NCBI RefSeq assembly: GCF_900302475.1
Contig: NZ_OMOQ01000001.1
Span: 1,054,001-1,118,000, forward strand
From: Defluviimonas aquaemixtae
Lineage (GTDB): Bacteria; Pseudomonadota; Alphaproteobacteria; Rhodobacterales; Rhodobacteraceae
DNA: 64,000 nucleotides
Direction: 5' to 3'
Both the position numbers and the translations under genes were made by a program. Of this stretch, positions 25,683 through 34,741 are shown piece by piece (positions within the stretch are counted from its first letter, which is position 1; the number at the start of each line of letters is the position of its first letter). The notes below the pieces were generated by a model that was not told the DNA's origin, did not search any database, and saw only the letters and a program-made list of their open reading frames with translations.

Positions 25683-26006
25683 ATGCTGACACTTGAATGC
25701 CCATACTGCGGCGTGAAGGCCGAGGAAACCGAACTCCAACCGGGTGGCGAGGCGCATCTGAAGCGCTTCGGGCCGGGCTCGTCAGAGGACGAGTTCGAGG
25801 GTTACCTGTTCATGAAAAAGAACCCCAAGGGGGTGCATTTCGAACGCTGGCGTCACGCCTATGGCTGCGGCAAGTGGTTCCACGCCGCGCGCTGCACCGC
25901 GACGCTCGAGGTCTTCGGCACCTATTCGGCGCAGGTGACCGAACCGCCCGCCGAGATCGCGGCGAAGATCAAGGCGAAACGCCCGGGCTGGGAGGGTTGG
26001 ACATGA
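25683..26006 (+). CDS. soxD: Sarcosine oxidase delta subunit
   Basis: A 107-residue zinc subunit. The zinc ligands of characterised SoxD are visible as Cys6 and Cys9 (ECPYCG), His58 and Cys62 (RHAYGCGKWF). The TGTYSAQV-like segment and C-terminal PGWEGW are family features. It is a structural subunit of the heterotetramer. A GGAGG ribosome binding site precedes the ATG; the stop overlaps soxA (ATGA). Confidence 0.95.
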   Translation: MLTLECPYCGVKAEETELQPGGEAHLKRFGPGSSEDEFEGYLFMKKNPKGVHFERWRHAYGCGKWFHAARCTATLEVFGTYSAQVTEPPAEIAAKIKAKRPGWEGWT

Positions 26007-28984
26007 GCACGCGTCTTCAGAAGGGCGGGCGTCTGCTCGACCGCACCAAGTCCCTCGGCTTCACCTTCAATGGCAAGCGTATGCAGGGCTATCAGGGCGA
26101 CACGCTCGCCTCGGCGTTACTTGCGCAGGACCAGATGCTCGTGGGCCGGTCGTTCAAGTATCACCGACCGCGCGGCGTGATCGCTTCCGGAGCCGAGGAG
26201 CCGAACGGCCTTGTCGGTCTGGGCGAGGGCGGCACGTTCGAGCCGAACCAGCGCCTGACGACGACCGAGCTGTTCGAGGGCGCCACGACGATCAGCCAGA
26301 ACCACTGGCCGAGCCTCGACTTCGACGTGGGCGCGATCAACGACAAGTTCGCCAAGTTCCTGCCCGCCGGCTTCTACTACAAGACCTTCATGTTCCCCCG
26401 TTTCGCGTGGAAGCATGTCTTCGAGCCGTTTATCCGCCAGTCCGCGGGGCTCGGAAAGGTGCCACGGAACCGCGACGAGGACCGCTATGAATACGCCTAT
26501 GCCTTCGCCGATCTGGTGATCGTCGGCGGCGGCATCGCGGGCCTCGCCGCCGCGCTGGCGGCAGGTAGGCAAGGCAAGCGCGTCTGGCTCATCGAGCAGA
26601 CCCCGCACTGGGGCGGGCGCGCGGTCGTGGACGACGTTCAAATCGAAGGCATGGAAGCGGCCGAGTGGGTGGAGGAAGCCGTCGAAACCCTTGAGGGAAT
26701 GGAGAATGTCACGCTCCGCACCCGGACGATGGCGTCGGGTCTTTATGACCACGGCTATCTTCTCATGTACGAACGCGTGGCCGATCACACGCCCGGCGAC
26801 GGACGCCCGCGCCACCGGCTCTGGCGGATGCGCGCGGGTCATGTTGTCGCCGCGACGGGCGCGATCGAACGTCCGCTGAGCTTCGCGGGCAACGATATCC
26901 CCGGCGTGATGCTGGCCTCCGCCGTGCGCGACTACGTCGTCAACTGGGCCGTCAGCCCCGGCGACCGCACGGTGATCGTCACCAACAACAACGACGCCTA
27001 TCGCACGGCGCTGACGCTTCTCGATGCGGGCCTTGTCGTTCCGGCGGTCATCGACGCCCGGCCCGAGGCCAAGGGCGAGCTTCCGGAAGCGGTCCGCGCT
27101 CGCGGCGTGCGCGTGCTCGAGGGGCATGGAATTGCGAAAGTCAAGGGAACGAAACGGGTTACCGGCGTTTCCACATGTATTCAGGTGGGCGAGGGGACAG
27201 AGCTCGGGTCGATCGCCTGCGACGCGGTCGCGATGTCGGGAGGCTGGTCGCCGGTCGTCCATCTCTGGTCCCATTGCGGCGGCAAGCTGACCTGGGACGA
27301 AGGACAGGCGATGTTCCGCCCTGATCCGAAGCGTCCCGCGACAGGCGCGGATGGCGAGGCGATGATCACCGCCGCAGGATCCGCCAACGGCATCCTGACC
27401 GCGCATGACGTGCTGGCTGACGCGCATCAGGCAGTCGCGGGCAAGAACAGCGCGCCCGGCGCGGTCTGCGCAACCGAAGCGCCGATCCTGCCTGTCTGGA
27501 TCATGCCGGAGGGCGCGGGGCCCGCGCTGCGGATGAAGATGTGGCTCGATCCCCAGAACGACGTGAAAGTATCCGACGTCCAGCTCGCCGCGCGCGAGGG
27601 CTACGAGTCAGTCGAACACACCAAGCGCTACACCACGCTCGGGATGGCGACGGATCAGGGGAAGATAAGTAACATCAACGGTCTGGCGGTGCTTTCTGAC
27701 TCTCTTAGCCGCGCGATTCCCGACACCGGCACCACGACCTTCCGCCCGCCCTACACGCCGATTTCGATGGGCGCGATCGCGGGCGAGGCGCGGGGCGAGA
27801 TCTTCCAGCCCTTACGAAAGACGCCGATGCACGACTGGCACGAAGCCCACGGCGCGCATTGGGAGCCGGTCGGCCATTGGCGCCGGCCCTACTGCTTCCT
27901 CAAGCAGGGCGAGGGCATCCACGATGCCGTCAACCGCGAGATCCGACAGGTGCGGAACTCGGTAGGTCTGCTCGATGCCTCGACCCTCGGCAAAATCCTC
28001 GTAAAGGGGCCGGATGCGGGCAAGTTCCTCGACATGCTCTACACCAACATGATGTCGACATTGCCGGTCGGCAAATGCCGCTATGGCCTTATGTGCAACG
28101 AGAACGGCTTCCTTTCGGATGACGGCGTCGTCGTGCGCCTGACCGAGGACACCTGGCTTTGCCACACGACGACAGGCGGGGCTGAGCGTATCCACGGCTG
28201 GATGGAAGATTGGCTGCAATGCGAGTGGTGGGACTGGAAAGTCTACACTGCCAATGTCACCGAGCAATACGCGCAAGTGGCAATTGCGGGCCCCAACGCG
28301 CGAAAATTATTGGACAAACTCGGCGGCATGGATCTGTCGAAGGAGGCGCTGCCGTTCATGGAATGGCGCGAAGGCACGCTCGGCGGATTCCGCGCCCGCG
28401 TCCACCGCATCTCGTTCTCGGGCGAGTTGTCCTTTGAAGTCGCGGTGCCCGCATCGGAAGGACTCGCCTTCTGGAAGAAGCTTCTTGAAGCGGGCGAGGG
28501 ATTGGGCGTTGCGCCCTATGGCACCGAGGCGATGCACATCATGCGAGCCGAGAAGGGCTTCATCATGATCGGCGACGAGACCGACGGGACGGTTATCCCG
28601 CAAGACCTTGGCCTGAACTGGGCGATCTCGAAGAAAAAGGACGACTACCTTGGCAAGCGCGCGCAGGAGCGGTCGTTCATGGTCAGCCCAGAGCGCTGGA
28701 AGCTCGTCGGGCTCGAGACGCTCGATGGCAGCGTCATTCCCGACGGCGCCTATGCCGTCGCCGAAGGACATAACGCAAACGGCCAGCGCAACATGCAGGG
28801 CCGCGTGACGTCGACCTACTACTCGCCGACCCTCGACAAGGGCGTCGCGATGGGCCTCGTGAAGAACGGCCCCGACCGGATGGGCGAAGTGCTGGACTTC
28901 CCGACGGACAATGGCAGGGTGGTCAAGGCGCGGATCGTCGATCCGGTCTTCTACGACAAGGATGGGGAGAAGCAGAATGTCTAA
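26003..28984 (+). CDS. soxA: Sarcosine oxidase alpha subunit
   Basis: A 993-residue protein, the usual length. The N-terminal Fer2-like domain includes RRLLDRTKSLGFTFNGKRMQGYQGDTLASALLA-type sequence and VGRSFKYHRPRG; an NAD-binding domain begins DLVIVGGGIAGLAAALAAGRQG (about residue 172). The C-terminal third is a GcvT-like tetrahydrofolate domain (REIRQVRNSVGLLDASTLGKI, FLDMLYTNMMSTLPVGKCRYGLMC) that accepts the C1 unit as 5,10-methylene-THF. The ATG at 26003 overlaps the soxD stop and the 3' end overlaps soxG by 8 bases. The upstream open frame is out of register with soxD and is not coding. Confidence 0.96.
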   Translation: MSTRLQKGGRLLDRTKSLGFTFNGKRMQGYQGDTLASALLAQDQMLVGRSFKYHRPRGVIASGAEEPNGLVGLGEGGTFEPNQRLTTTELFEGATTISQNHWPSLDFDVGAINDKFAKFLPAGFYYKTFMFPRFAWKHVFEPFIRQSAGLGKVPRNRDEDRYEYAYAFADLVIVGGGIAGLAAALAAGRQGKRVWLIEQTPHWGGRAVVDDVQIEGMEAAEWVEEAVETLEGMENVTLRTRTMASGLYDHGYLLMYERVADHTPGDGRPRHRLWRMRAGHVVAATGAIERPLSFAGNDIPGVMLASAVRDYVVNWAVSPGDRTVIVTNNNDAYRTALTLLDAGLVVPAVIDARPEAKGELPEAVRARGVRVLEGHGIAKVKGTKRVTGVSTCIQVGEGTELGSIACDAVAMSGGWSPVVHLWSHCGGKLTWDEGQAMFRPDPKRPATGADGEAMITAAGSANGILTAHDVLADAHQAVAGKNSAPGAVCATEAPILPVWIMPEGAGPALRMKMWLDPQNDVKVSDVQLAAREGYESVEHTKRYTTLGMATDQGKISNINGLAVLSDSLSRAIPDTGTTTFRPPYTPISMGAIAGEARGEIFQPLRKTPMHDWHEAHGAHWEPVGHWRRPYCFLKQGEGIHDAVNREIRQVRNSVGLLDASTLGKILVKGPDAGKFLDMLYTNMMSTLPVGKCRYGLMCNENGFLSDDGVVVRLTEDTWLCHTTTGGAERIHGWMEDWLQCEWWDWKVYTANVTEQYAQVAIAGPNARKLLDKLGGMDLSKEALPFMEWREGTLGGFRARVHRISFSGELSFEVAVPASEGLAFWKKLLEAGEGLGVAPYGTEAMHIMRAEKGFIMIGDETDGTVIPQDLGLNWAISKKKDDYLGKRAQERSFMVSPERWKLVGLETLDGSVIPDGAYAVAEGHNANGQRNMQGRVTSTYYSPTLDKGVAMGLVKNGPDRMGEVLDFPTDNGRVVKARIVDPVFYDKDGEKQNV

Positions 28985-29540
28985 GGCAGTCAGCGCCTTG
29001 GAGGGCGTTTCTCACAAGGGCTTCGTGGGCGTCGCCGAAGCGGGCCTGCGCGGCATGATCACCCTGCGCGGCGATCTCGCCTCGGCGAAGATGAAGAAGG
29101 CGGTGAAGGCCGCGACAGGCACCGCCGTGCCTGCGCCGCGCCGGATCGAGATCGAGGGCGACAAGGCGACGGCGTGGATGTCGCCGGACGAGCTTCTCAT
29201 ACTGGTGCAGTACGAGGACGCGCGCGCCACGGTCGAGGCACTGGAAAAAGTGCTCGCAGGCGACCATCATCTCGTCGCCGACGTTTCCGACGCCCGCGCT
29301 GTCTTCACGATCAGGGGCAGCAAGGCGCAGGAGGTCCTCGCCAAGCTTTGCCCGGTTGATTTCGAGATGTTGGCCGAAGGTGAGATCCGGCGCACCCGGG
29401 CGGCTCAGGTCGCCGCCGCGTTCTGGAAATCGGGTGCGGACGAGTTCACGCTCGTCTCGTTCCGCTCCGTTGCGGGCTACGTGATGGGCCTGCTCGATGT
29501 CGCATCGCGGCCGGGCGGCGAACTCTTTCCGGCCCCTTGA
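28977..29540 (+). CDS. soxG: Sarcosine oxidase gamma subunit
   Basis: A 187-residue subunit starting MSKAVSALEGVSHKGFVGVAEAGLRGMITLRGDL. Typical SoxG segments follow: WMSPDELLILV, HHLVADVSDARAVFTIRG, and CPVDFEMLAEGEIRRTRAAQVAAAFW. It is structurally related to the GcvT fold and holds the tetramer together. It overlaps soxA by 8 bases and ends the operon. Confidence 0.94.
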   Translation: MSKAVSALEGVSHKGFVGVAEAGLRGMITLRGDLASAKMKKAVKAATGTAVPAPRRIEIEGDKATAWMSPDELLILVQYEDARATVEALEKVLAGDHHLVADVSDARAVFTIRGSKAQEVLAKLCPVDFEMLAEGEIRRTRAAQVAAAFWKSGADEFTLVSFRSVAGYVMGLLDVASRPGGELFPAP

Positions 29541-29603
29541 CCTTCGGAACCGCAAGGCGCTTAAACGGGTTGGACTTTTCCATAGCGCGAAAGGATTACG
29601 ATC

Positions 29604-30203
29604 ATGGCCTTCACCCTTCCCGATCTTCCCTATGCCCACGACGCGCTCGCCTCGCTCGGCATGTCGAAGGAGACGCTCGAATATCACCACGACCTGCACC
29701 ACAAGGCCTATGTCGACAACGGCAATAAGCTGATCGCCGGGACCGAGTGGGAAGGCAAGTCGGTCGAGGATATCGTTACCGGCAATTACAAGTCGGGCGC
29801 CGTCGCGCAGAACGGAATCTTCAACAACGCCTCCCAGCATTGGAACCACGCCCAGTTCTGGGAGATGATGGGTCCGAAGGGCGACAAGATGCCGGGCGAA
29901 CTGGAAAAGGCGATTAAGGATGCGTTCGGCTCGGTCGACAAGTTCAAGGAAGAATTCGCCGCCGCCGGCGCGGGCCAGTTCGGCTCCGGCTGGGCCTGGC
30001 TCGTCAAGGACAAGGACGGCTCGCTGAAGGTCACCAAGACCGAAAACGGCGTCAACCCCTTGTGCTTCGGCCAGACCGCGCTTCTCGGCTGCGACGTGTG
30101 GGAGCACAGCTACTACATCGATTTCCGCAACAAGCGCCCCGCTTACCTTTCGAACTTCCTCGACAAGCTCGTGAACTGGGAAAACGTCGCCTCGCGCCTC
30201 TGA
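29604..30203 (+). CDS. sodB: Superoxide dismutase, Fe/Mn family
   Basis: A 199-residue cytosolic SOD. Metal ligands: His28 (LEYHHDLHHKAY), the His in NNASQHWNHAQFW, and Asp and His in GCDVWEHSYYIDF. AQFWEMMGPKGDKMPGELEKAI and FGSGWAWLV are typical of the Fe-type enzymes. An AAAGGA ribosome binding site precedes the ATG. It sits directly after the sarcosine oxidase operon, an H2O2-producing flavoenzyme, though a gap of 63 bases leaves room for its own promoter. Confidence 0.95.
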   Translation: MAFTLPDLPYAHDALASLGMSKETLEYHHDLHHKAYVDNGNKLIAGTEWEGKSVEDIVTGNYKSGAVAQNGIFNNASQHWNHAQFWEMMGPKGDKMPGELEKAIKDAFGSVDKFKEEFAAAGAGQFGSGWAWLVKDKDGSLKVTKTENGVNPLCFGQTALLGCDVWEHSYYIDFRNKRPAYLSNFLDKLVNWENVASRL

Positions 30204-30204
30204 C

Positions 30205-31116
30205 GTGATTACGCGACGCGGTGTTCTAAAGGGCCTGCTGGGCACGTTCCTGGCGGGCCTATTCGTATCCGCCTATGCGTTTTTCGTCGAACCGGCACTG
30301 CGGACGCGCGTCAAGACGTGGCGGGTCGCTCCGAAAGGCTGGACCGGCGGCCCGCTGAAGATCGCGGTACTGGCCGACCTGCATATGTGCGAACCCTTCG
30401 TGCCGCTCTCCCGGCTCGAACGGATCGTCGCGCGGACCAACGCGCTCGGCGCGGACCTAATCGTGATCCTCGGTGATCTGGAGGCGGGGCACCGCTTCGT
30501 CACCCGCCGCGTCGGGATGGACGCGACCGCGCGCGTGCTGGCTGGCCTGTCCGCGCCGCTCGGCGTCCACGCGATCCTCGGCAACCACGACTGGTGGCAC
30601 GATCGGCCCGCCCAAGCGCGCGGCGGGGGGCCGAACCGCATCGCGGAGCTGCTTCACGCGGCGGGCATTTCCGTCCTTCAGAACGACGCGGTGAAACTCG
30701 GCGAGGGGAGCGCGTCGGGTCCGTTCTGGCTCGCCGGGCTCGACGACCAGCTGGCGATCGGGATCGGTCCGGGCAGGTTCCGGGGACTCGATGACCTGCC
30801 GGGCACGCTGGAGCTGATCACGGACGACGCGCCCGCGATCCTCCTTGCGCATGAGCCCGACATCTTCCCCCGGGTGCCGGATCGCATTTGCCTGACCCTG
30901 TCGGGCCACACCCACGGCGGTCAGGTGCGCTTCTTCGGCTGGTCGCCCGTCGTGCCGTCCGCCTATGGCAACCGCTTCGCCTACGGGCCGGTGCGCGAAG
31001 CGGGGCGCGACCTCGTCGTCTCGGGCGGGATCGGCTGTTCGATCCTGCCGGTGCGGCTCGGTGTCGTGCCCGAGATCACGGTGGTGGAGATCGCCGCGCC
31101 GCGCGGCGCGGCGTGA
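30205..31116 (+). CDS. Metallophosphoesterase, Tat- or membrane-anchored (YaeI-like)
   Basis: A 303-residue calcineurin-like phosphoesterase with GTG start one base after the sodB stop. N-terminus MITRRGVLKGLLGTFLAGLFVSAYAFF is a twin-arginine-like signal or membrane anchor. Metal-binding motifs appear in order: AVLADLHM, VILGDLEAG, GNHDWWHD, LLAHEPD and SGHTHGGQVR. The order and the C-terminal RNRFAYG-like region resemble the YaeI/UDP-2,3-diacylglucosamine hydrolase-type and cell-wall phosphoesterases. The substrate is not known. Confidence 0.86.
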   Translation: MITRRGVLKGLLGTFLAGLFVSAYAFFVEPALRTRVKTWRVAPKGWTGGPLKIAVLADLHMCEPFVPLSRLERIVARTNALGADLIVILGDLEAGHRFVTRRVGMDATARVLAGLSAPLGVHAILGNHDWWHDRPAQARGGGPNRIAELLHAAGISVLQNDAVKLGEGSASGPFWLAGLDDQLAIGIGPGRFRGLDDLPGTLELITDDAPAILLAHEPDIFPRVPDRICLTLSGHTHGGQVRFFGWSPVVPSAYGNRFAYGPVREAGRDLVVSGGIGCSILPVRLGVVPEITVVEIAAPRGAA

Positions 31117-31184
31117 CTGTCCCGGAACAAGTCCGGGCTCTGGCGGGTTGTTGTCCTGAACCCGAACGGCACAAGGAGGCGAAG

Positions 31185-31397
31185 ATGGCAGAGCGCAAGC
31201 GGTCCAAGGACGGTCGCAAGGAGACCGAAGACTATGTCGGCGACGCCGCGACCCCCGGCCAGCAGGGCCGCGAGGGCGGCCAGCTCCAGCGGCGCGTCGG
31301 CACGCGCGACGAAAAGCGCCGCGCAGAGCAGGACGACCCCGGCATCACCCGGGTCCGCAAGTCGGACGAGCGGGCGACCGGGGCGGACAAGAAATGA
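31185..31397 (+). CDS. Small, highly charged hydrophilic protein
   Basis: A 70-residue protein starting MAERKRSKDGRKETEDYVGDAATPGQQGREGG; almost half its residues are charged and it has no Cys or hydrophobic stretch, so it is probably disordered. A very good ribosome binding site (AAGGAGG) lies 8 bases before the ATG at 31185. Its stop overlaps the next gene (ATGA), a host-attachment-family protein, so the two are co-translated. No family function is known. Confidence 0.72.
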   Translation: MAERKRSKDGRKETEDYVGDAATPGQQGREGGQLQRRVGTRDEKRRAEQDDPGITRVRKSDERATGADKK

Positions 31398-31846
31398 CCG
31401 GTCTCAGCCAGGACACCTGGGTTCTCGTGGCCGACGGCGAGAAGTCGCTGTTCCTGCGCAACATCACAGACGCGCAGGCCCCCCATCTCGAGGTTATCCG
31501 CAAGGAGGAGCAGGACAATCCGCCGACCCGCGAGCAGGCCGCAAACCGGCCGGGCCGGATGAACGACGACGGCCCCGGCCACAAGTCGGCGTTCGACGAC
31601 ACCGACTGGCACGAACTCGCCAAGGACCGGTTCGCCGCCGATCTGGCCGACATGCTCTATGCCCGCGCCCATCGCGGCGCGTTCGACCGGATCGTCCTAG
31701 TTGCGTCGCCCGGCGTTCTCGGCGAATTGCGCGGCCAGCTGCACAAGGAGGTGAGCGACCGGACCGTCGGCGAGATCGCGAAGACGCTCACCAACCATCC
31801 CGTGGACGAGATCGAGCGCATTGTGAAGTCGGAACTGGAGGGGTGA
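31394..31846 (+). CDS. Host-attachment family protein
   Basis: A 150-residue protein of the family first described as required for Agrobacterium attachment to host cells. The N-terminal DTWVLVADGEKSLFLRN, the central DTDWHELAKDRFAADLADMLYARAHRGAFDRIVLVASPGVLGELR and the C-terminal EIAKTLTNHPVDEIERIV are typical. Its fold resembles the ribosome-associated eRF1/baeRF families, so a role in attachment or translation stress is possible. It is coupled to the small charged protein upstream. Confidence 0.85.
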   Translation: MTGLSQDTWVLVADGEKSLFLRNITDAQAPHLEVIRKEEQDNPPTREQAANRPGRMNDDGPGHKSAFDDTDWHELAKDRFAADLADMLYARAHRGAFDRIVLVASPGVLGELRGQLHKEVSDRTVGEIAKTLTNHPVDEIERIVKSELEG

Positions 31847-31860
31847 GGCGCGGGCGCCGC

Positions 31861-32430
31861 TCAGCCGAAATGCGCGGACAGCACCGTCTGTAGTCCGGCC
31901 GCATCGGGCACGACTGTCACGAAGCCGCGCAGCGAGGCATCAGCGAAGCCCTCGGCGACGATGTGGTCGATCAGCGCCACAAGGCCATCCCAGTAGCCTT
32001 CGACATTCAGCAGCAAGATGGGCTTGGTGTGAAGCCCGAGCTGGCGCCAAGTCAGCACCTCGAAGAATTCGTCGAGCGAGCCGCCGCCGCCGGGCAAAAC
32101 GACCACGGCGTCGGCGTTCATGAACATCACCTTCTTGCGCTCGTGCATGGTCTCGGTGACGACGACGGTCGAGCGGTCCTGGCCGCGCCGTTCCTGCCCG
32201 AGAAGATGGACCGGGATGACGCCGAAGGTCGCGCCGCCCGCGGCCCCGGCGGCGCGCGACACCTCGCCCATCAGCCCGACATCGCCCGCGCCGTAGACCA
32301 GCCGCCAGCCGTTTCGCGCGAGCGTCGCGCCGGTTTCGCGTGCGGCCGCGGCGTAGGCGGGCCTGGCGCCCGTGCGCGAGCCGCAATAGACGCAGACGGA
32401 TTTGCCGGATTCGGTCACTCGGGGCCTCAT
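31861..32430 (-). CDS. LOG-family protein (TIGR00730), putative nucleoside 5'-monophosphate phosphoribohydrolase
   Basis: A 189-residue Rossmann-like protein. The LOG hallmark PGGxGTxxE appears as VVLPGGGGSLDEFFEVLTWRQLGLHTKPILLLN. The N-terminus VCVYCGSRTGARPAY and NGWRLVYGAGDVGLMGEVSRAA are also family features. Such proteins hydrolyse AMP-type or cytokinin riboside monophosphates. It converges with the host-attachment gene, with 14 bases between them. Confidence 0.88.
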   Translation of the reverse strand: MRPRVTESGKSVCVYCGSRTGARPAYAAAARETGATLARNGWRLVYGAGDVGLMGEVSRAAGAAGGATFGVIPVHLLGQERRGQDRSTVVVTETMHERKKVMFMNADAVVVLPGGGGSLDEFFEVLTWRQLGLHTKPILLLNVEGYWDGLVALIDHIVAEGFADASLRGFVTVVPDAAGLQTVLSAHFG

Positions 32431-32512
32431 GCACGGTTTCTTTGACCCGTGATAACCGCGTTGTTATGGTCGCTCAAGCGCGCCCGAAAGCGGGCGTCAT
32501 CGAGGGGGCTTC

Positions 32513-34192
32513 ATGACGGAAAAGAAGGCAGGGCCCGTTGCCGGGCCGAGCGTGGGAATGTGGGTCGCCGGCGCCTTCGCGGGTGTCGCGATCGGCGCGC
32601 TCGTCTGGTATTTCGCGACCACGCGCAGCCCCCGGCAGGCTCAGGAGGCGCCCGCCGTCGCCGCGCCGGAGGCGGGCACTGACGAGGCGCCGGTTGCTGA
32701 AATCGAAACATCCGGCGCCGCACCGGAGACGACAGCGCAGGCCCCTGCGGCCGAGGAAGCCGCAGCAGAGCCGCTTCCCGAAGCCGAGCCGACCTCTGAA
32801 CCCGTGTCCCAGCCTTCCGCCGAAACGGAGGAGGCCGTCGGGGCACCGGAGGCACCGGCCCCCGCACAAGAAACGCCAGAAGCCGCCGAGGCACCTGAGG
32901 CGACGGCACCTGCAGAGACGGCAGAAGCGGCAGAGCCCGGGACATCGGACGGCGCCGCATCCGCGCCACCGGACCCGCCCCGCTTCGATACCGTACGCGC
33001 CGATGCGGACGGGTCCGTCCTGGTGGCGGGCCGGGCGCAGTCTGGGTCTCAGGTCTCCGTCCTTGTGGACGGGGTCGAGATGGCCGGAGCGACCGCCGAG
33101 CCGGGCGGGACCTTCGCCGCCTTCCTCTCGCTCGGCCCGAGCGCCGCGCCTCGGGTCCTGACGCTCGTCATGCGCGGCGCGGACGGGACACGCACTGCAT
33201 CGACGCAATCCGTGATCATCGCGCCGGTCGCAACGCCTGAGATGTTGGCCGAGGCTGCGCCTGAAGCGGAAGCGCCCGATACCTCAGGAACGGCAGCCGC
33301 CGAAACGCCCGCCACAGCCGAGGCTACGGAGACGGCGGATGCCGGGACTGCCGCCGAGGTGCCCAGCGCCGCATCCGAAGCCGCCGAAACCGAGGCCGCG
33401 GAATCCGCTTCCGAGCCGGAGCGCATCGCGGCGGCCGAAGGCACGGCTGAGCCCGAAACGACCGCTTCCGGGACCGGCACGCCCGAGACAGGTGCGCCCG
33501 AGACAGGTGCGCCCGCAACATCCGCGCCAGAGGTTCTTATCGTCGACGAAACCGGTGTTCGCCGTCAGACTGAGGCGCCCGTGGACGGCATCGTGATCGA
33601 CACGGTCGGCTACGGCGCCGAGGGCGAAGTGCAGGTGGCGGGAAGGGGGGCGGCCGGGCTTTTTGCCCGGCTCTATCTGAACAATCGGGAGCTCGTGACG
33701 GTGCCGATCGGCGAAGGCGGCATCTGGGCGACGGTGCTGACAGACGTCGCAGCGGGTCTCTACACGCTGCGCGTCGACCAGGTCGACCAGGGCGGCAAGG
33801 TCAGCGCCCGGTTCGAGACGCCGTTCCAGCGCGAGACGCCCGAGGCGGTCGCCGCTGCCCGAACCGGCACCGCGCCCGAAGTGGTCCCCGCGGAACCGAC
33901 GGCGCTCGCGGCGCCTGCGCCCGATGCCACGGCGCAGGCCACGACGGACACCACAGTTGCGCGGCCGGAACCCGAGGCCGAGCTCGCACCGCAATCCGCC
34001 GACGCGCCCGAGAAACCGGCACTGGTTGCAAGCGTGGTCACGGTCCAGCCCGGATTCACGCTGTGGCGCATTGCGCGGGAGAATTACGGCGAGGGCATCC
34101 TTTACGTGAAGGTATTCGAGGCGAACAAGGATCAAATCCGCGATCCCGATCTGATCTATCCCGGCCAGGTGTTCACAGTGCCGGTTCAGTAG
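32513..34192 (+). CDS. LysM-domain cell-envelope protein with long Ala/Glu/Pro-rich region
   Basis: A 559-residue protein. A single membrane segment ([21 protein letters not shown], about 14-34) anchors it. Two Ig-like or adhesin-like modules (around 150-240 and 360-430; [43 protein letters not shown]) are joined by long low-complexity linkers with [15 protein letters not shown] repeats. The C-terminus is one LysM motif ([34 protein letters not shown] to [13 protein letters not shown], about 505-557), which binds peptidoglycan. Domain plan matches alphaproteobacterial LysM envelope proteins. No enzymatic domain is seen. Confidence 0.85.
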   Translation: MTEKKAGPVAGPSVGMWVAGAFAGVAIGALVWYFATTRSPRQAQEAPAVAAPEAGTDEAPVAEIETSGAAPETTAQAPAAEEAAAEPLPEAEPTSEPVSQPSAETEEAVGAPEAPAPAQETPEAAEAPEATAPAETAEAAEPGTSDGAASAPPDPPRFDTVRADADGSVLVAGRAQSGSQVSVLVDGVEMAGATAEPGGTFAAFLSLGPSAAPRVLTLVMRGADGTRTASTQSVIIAPVATPEMLAEAAPEAEAPDTSGTAAAETPATAEATETADAGTAAEVPSAASEAAETEAAESASEPERIAAAEGTAEPETTASGTGTPETGAPETGAPATSAPEVLIVDETGVRRQTEAPVDGIVIDTVGYGAEGEVQVAGRGAAGLFARLYLNNRELVTVPIGEGGIWATVLTDVAAGLYTLRVDQVDQGGKVSARFETPFQRETPEAVAAARTGTAPEVVPAEPTALAAPAPDATAQATTDTTVARPEPEAELAPQSADAPEKPALVASVVTVQPGFTLWRIARENYGEGILYVKVFEANKDQIRDPDLIYPGQVFTVPVQ

Positions 34193-34291
34193 AACCTGGC
34201 CCCGTCGGCCATTTTCGACGCGCTGAATTTGGTGGATCTCGCGGCGACTCCCGCCCGAGCTCCGCGCGCGGCGATGGGAGTTCGGACAGCC

Positions 34292-34642
34292 TTACCCCGC
34301 AGGCTGCACGCTTCTTGGCGCAGAGGAGCTTTCCGTGCAGCAGGCGCGCACCGTCGGGTCCGCGCAGCAGCAATCATTGAGAAGATAGCCGATCACCCGG
34401 CCAATCCCTGCCGCATCGGCGGTGTAGATAACATGCCTGGATGCGCGGCGAGAGCGGATGAGACCGGCCTGCTCGAGCGCCGAAAGGTGGAACGAGAGCC
34501 GCGACGCCGAGACGCCGAGCCTGCGGGCGATTTCACCCGCCGCGAGCCCGTCCTCGCCGCTCGCGATCAGCGCGCGCACCAGTTCCAGCCGCGTCTCGTT
34601 GGCGAGCGCGGACAGCGCGGCGAGGGCTTTACTCTGCTCCAT
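34292..34642 (-). CDS. ArsR-family metalloregulator
   Basis: A 116-residue winged-helix repressor. LSALANETRLELVRALIASGEDGLAAGEIARRLGVSASRLSFHLSALEQAGLI is the ArsR DNA-binding region. The C-terminus has a Cys cluster (LLNDCCCADPTVRACC) that could bind arsenic(III), antimony or another soft metal. It diverges from an Atm1-type ABC exporter with 99 bases between them. A TTCAA/TTGAA inverted repeat lies over its own start, which suggests autorepression and control of the exporter. Confidence 0.87.
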   Translation of the reverse strand: MEQSKALAALSALANETRLELVRALIASGEDGLAAGEIARRLGVSASRLSFHLSALEQAGLIRSRRASRHVIYTADAAGIGRVIGYLLNDCCCADPTVRACCTESSSAPRSVQPAG

Positions 34643-34644
34643 GA

Positions 34645-34668
34645 TTCAACTACTCATGAACTATTGAA
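34645..34668. promoter_or_regulatory. Candidate ArsR operator
   Basis: TTCAA (34645-34649) and TTGAA (34664-34668) with a TCATGA centre form a 24-base imperfect palindrome (8 of 12 positions per arm match). It begins three bases before the arsR ATG, in the arsR/exporter divergent gap, the usual place for an autorepressing ArsR operator. Confidence 0.55.
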
Positions 34669-34741
34669 ATATGCCCCTTGATACCTGAGACCGAACCTGC
34701 GATCAACCGGGAGATAGGCGCGACTGAAAGGCGGCGGTCCG

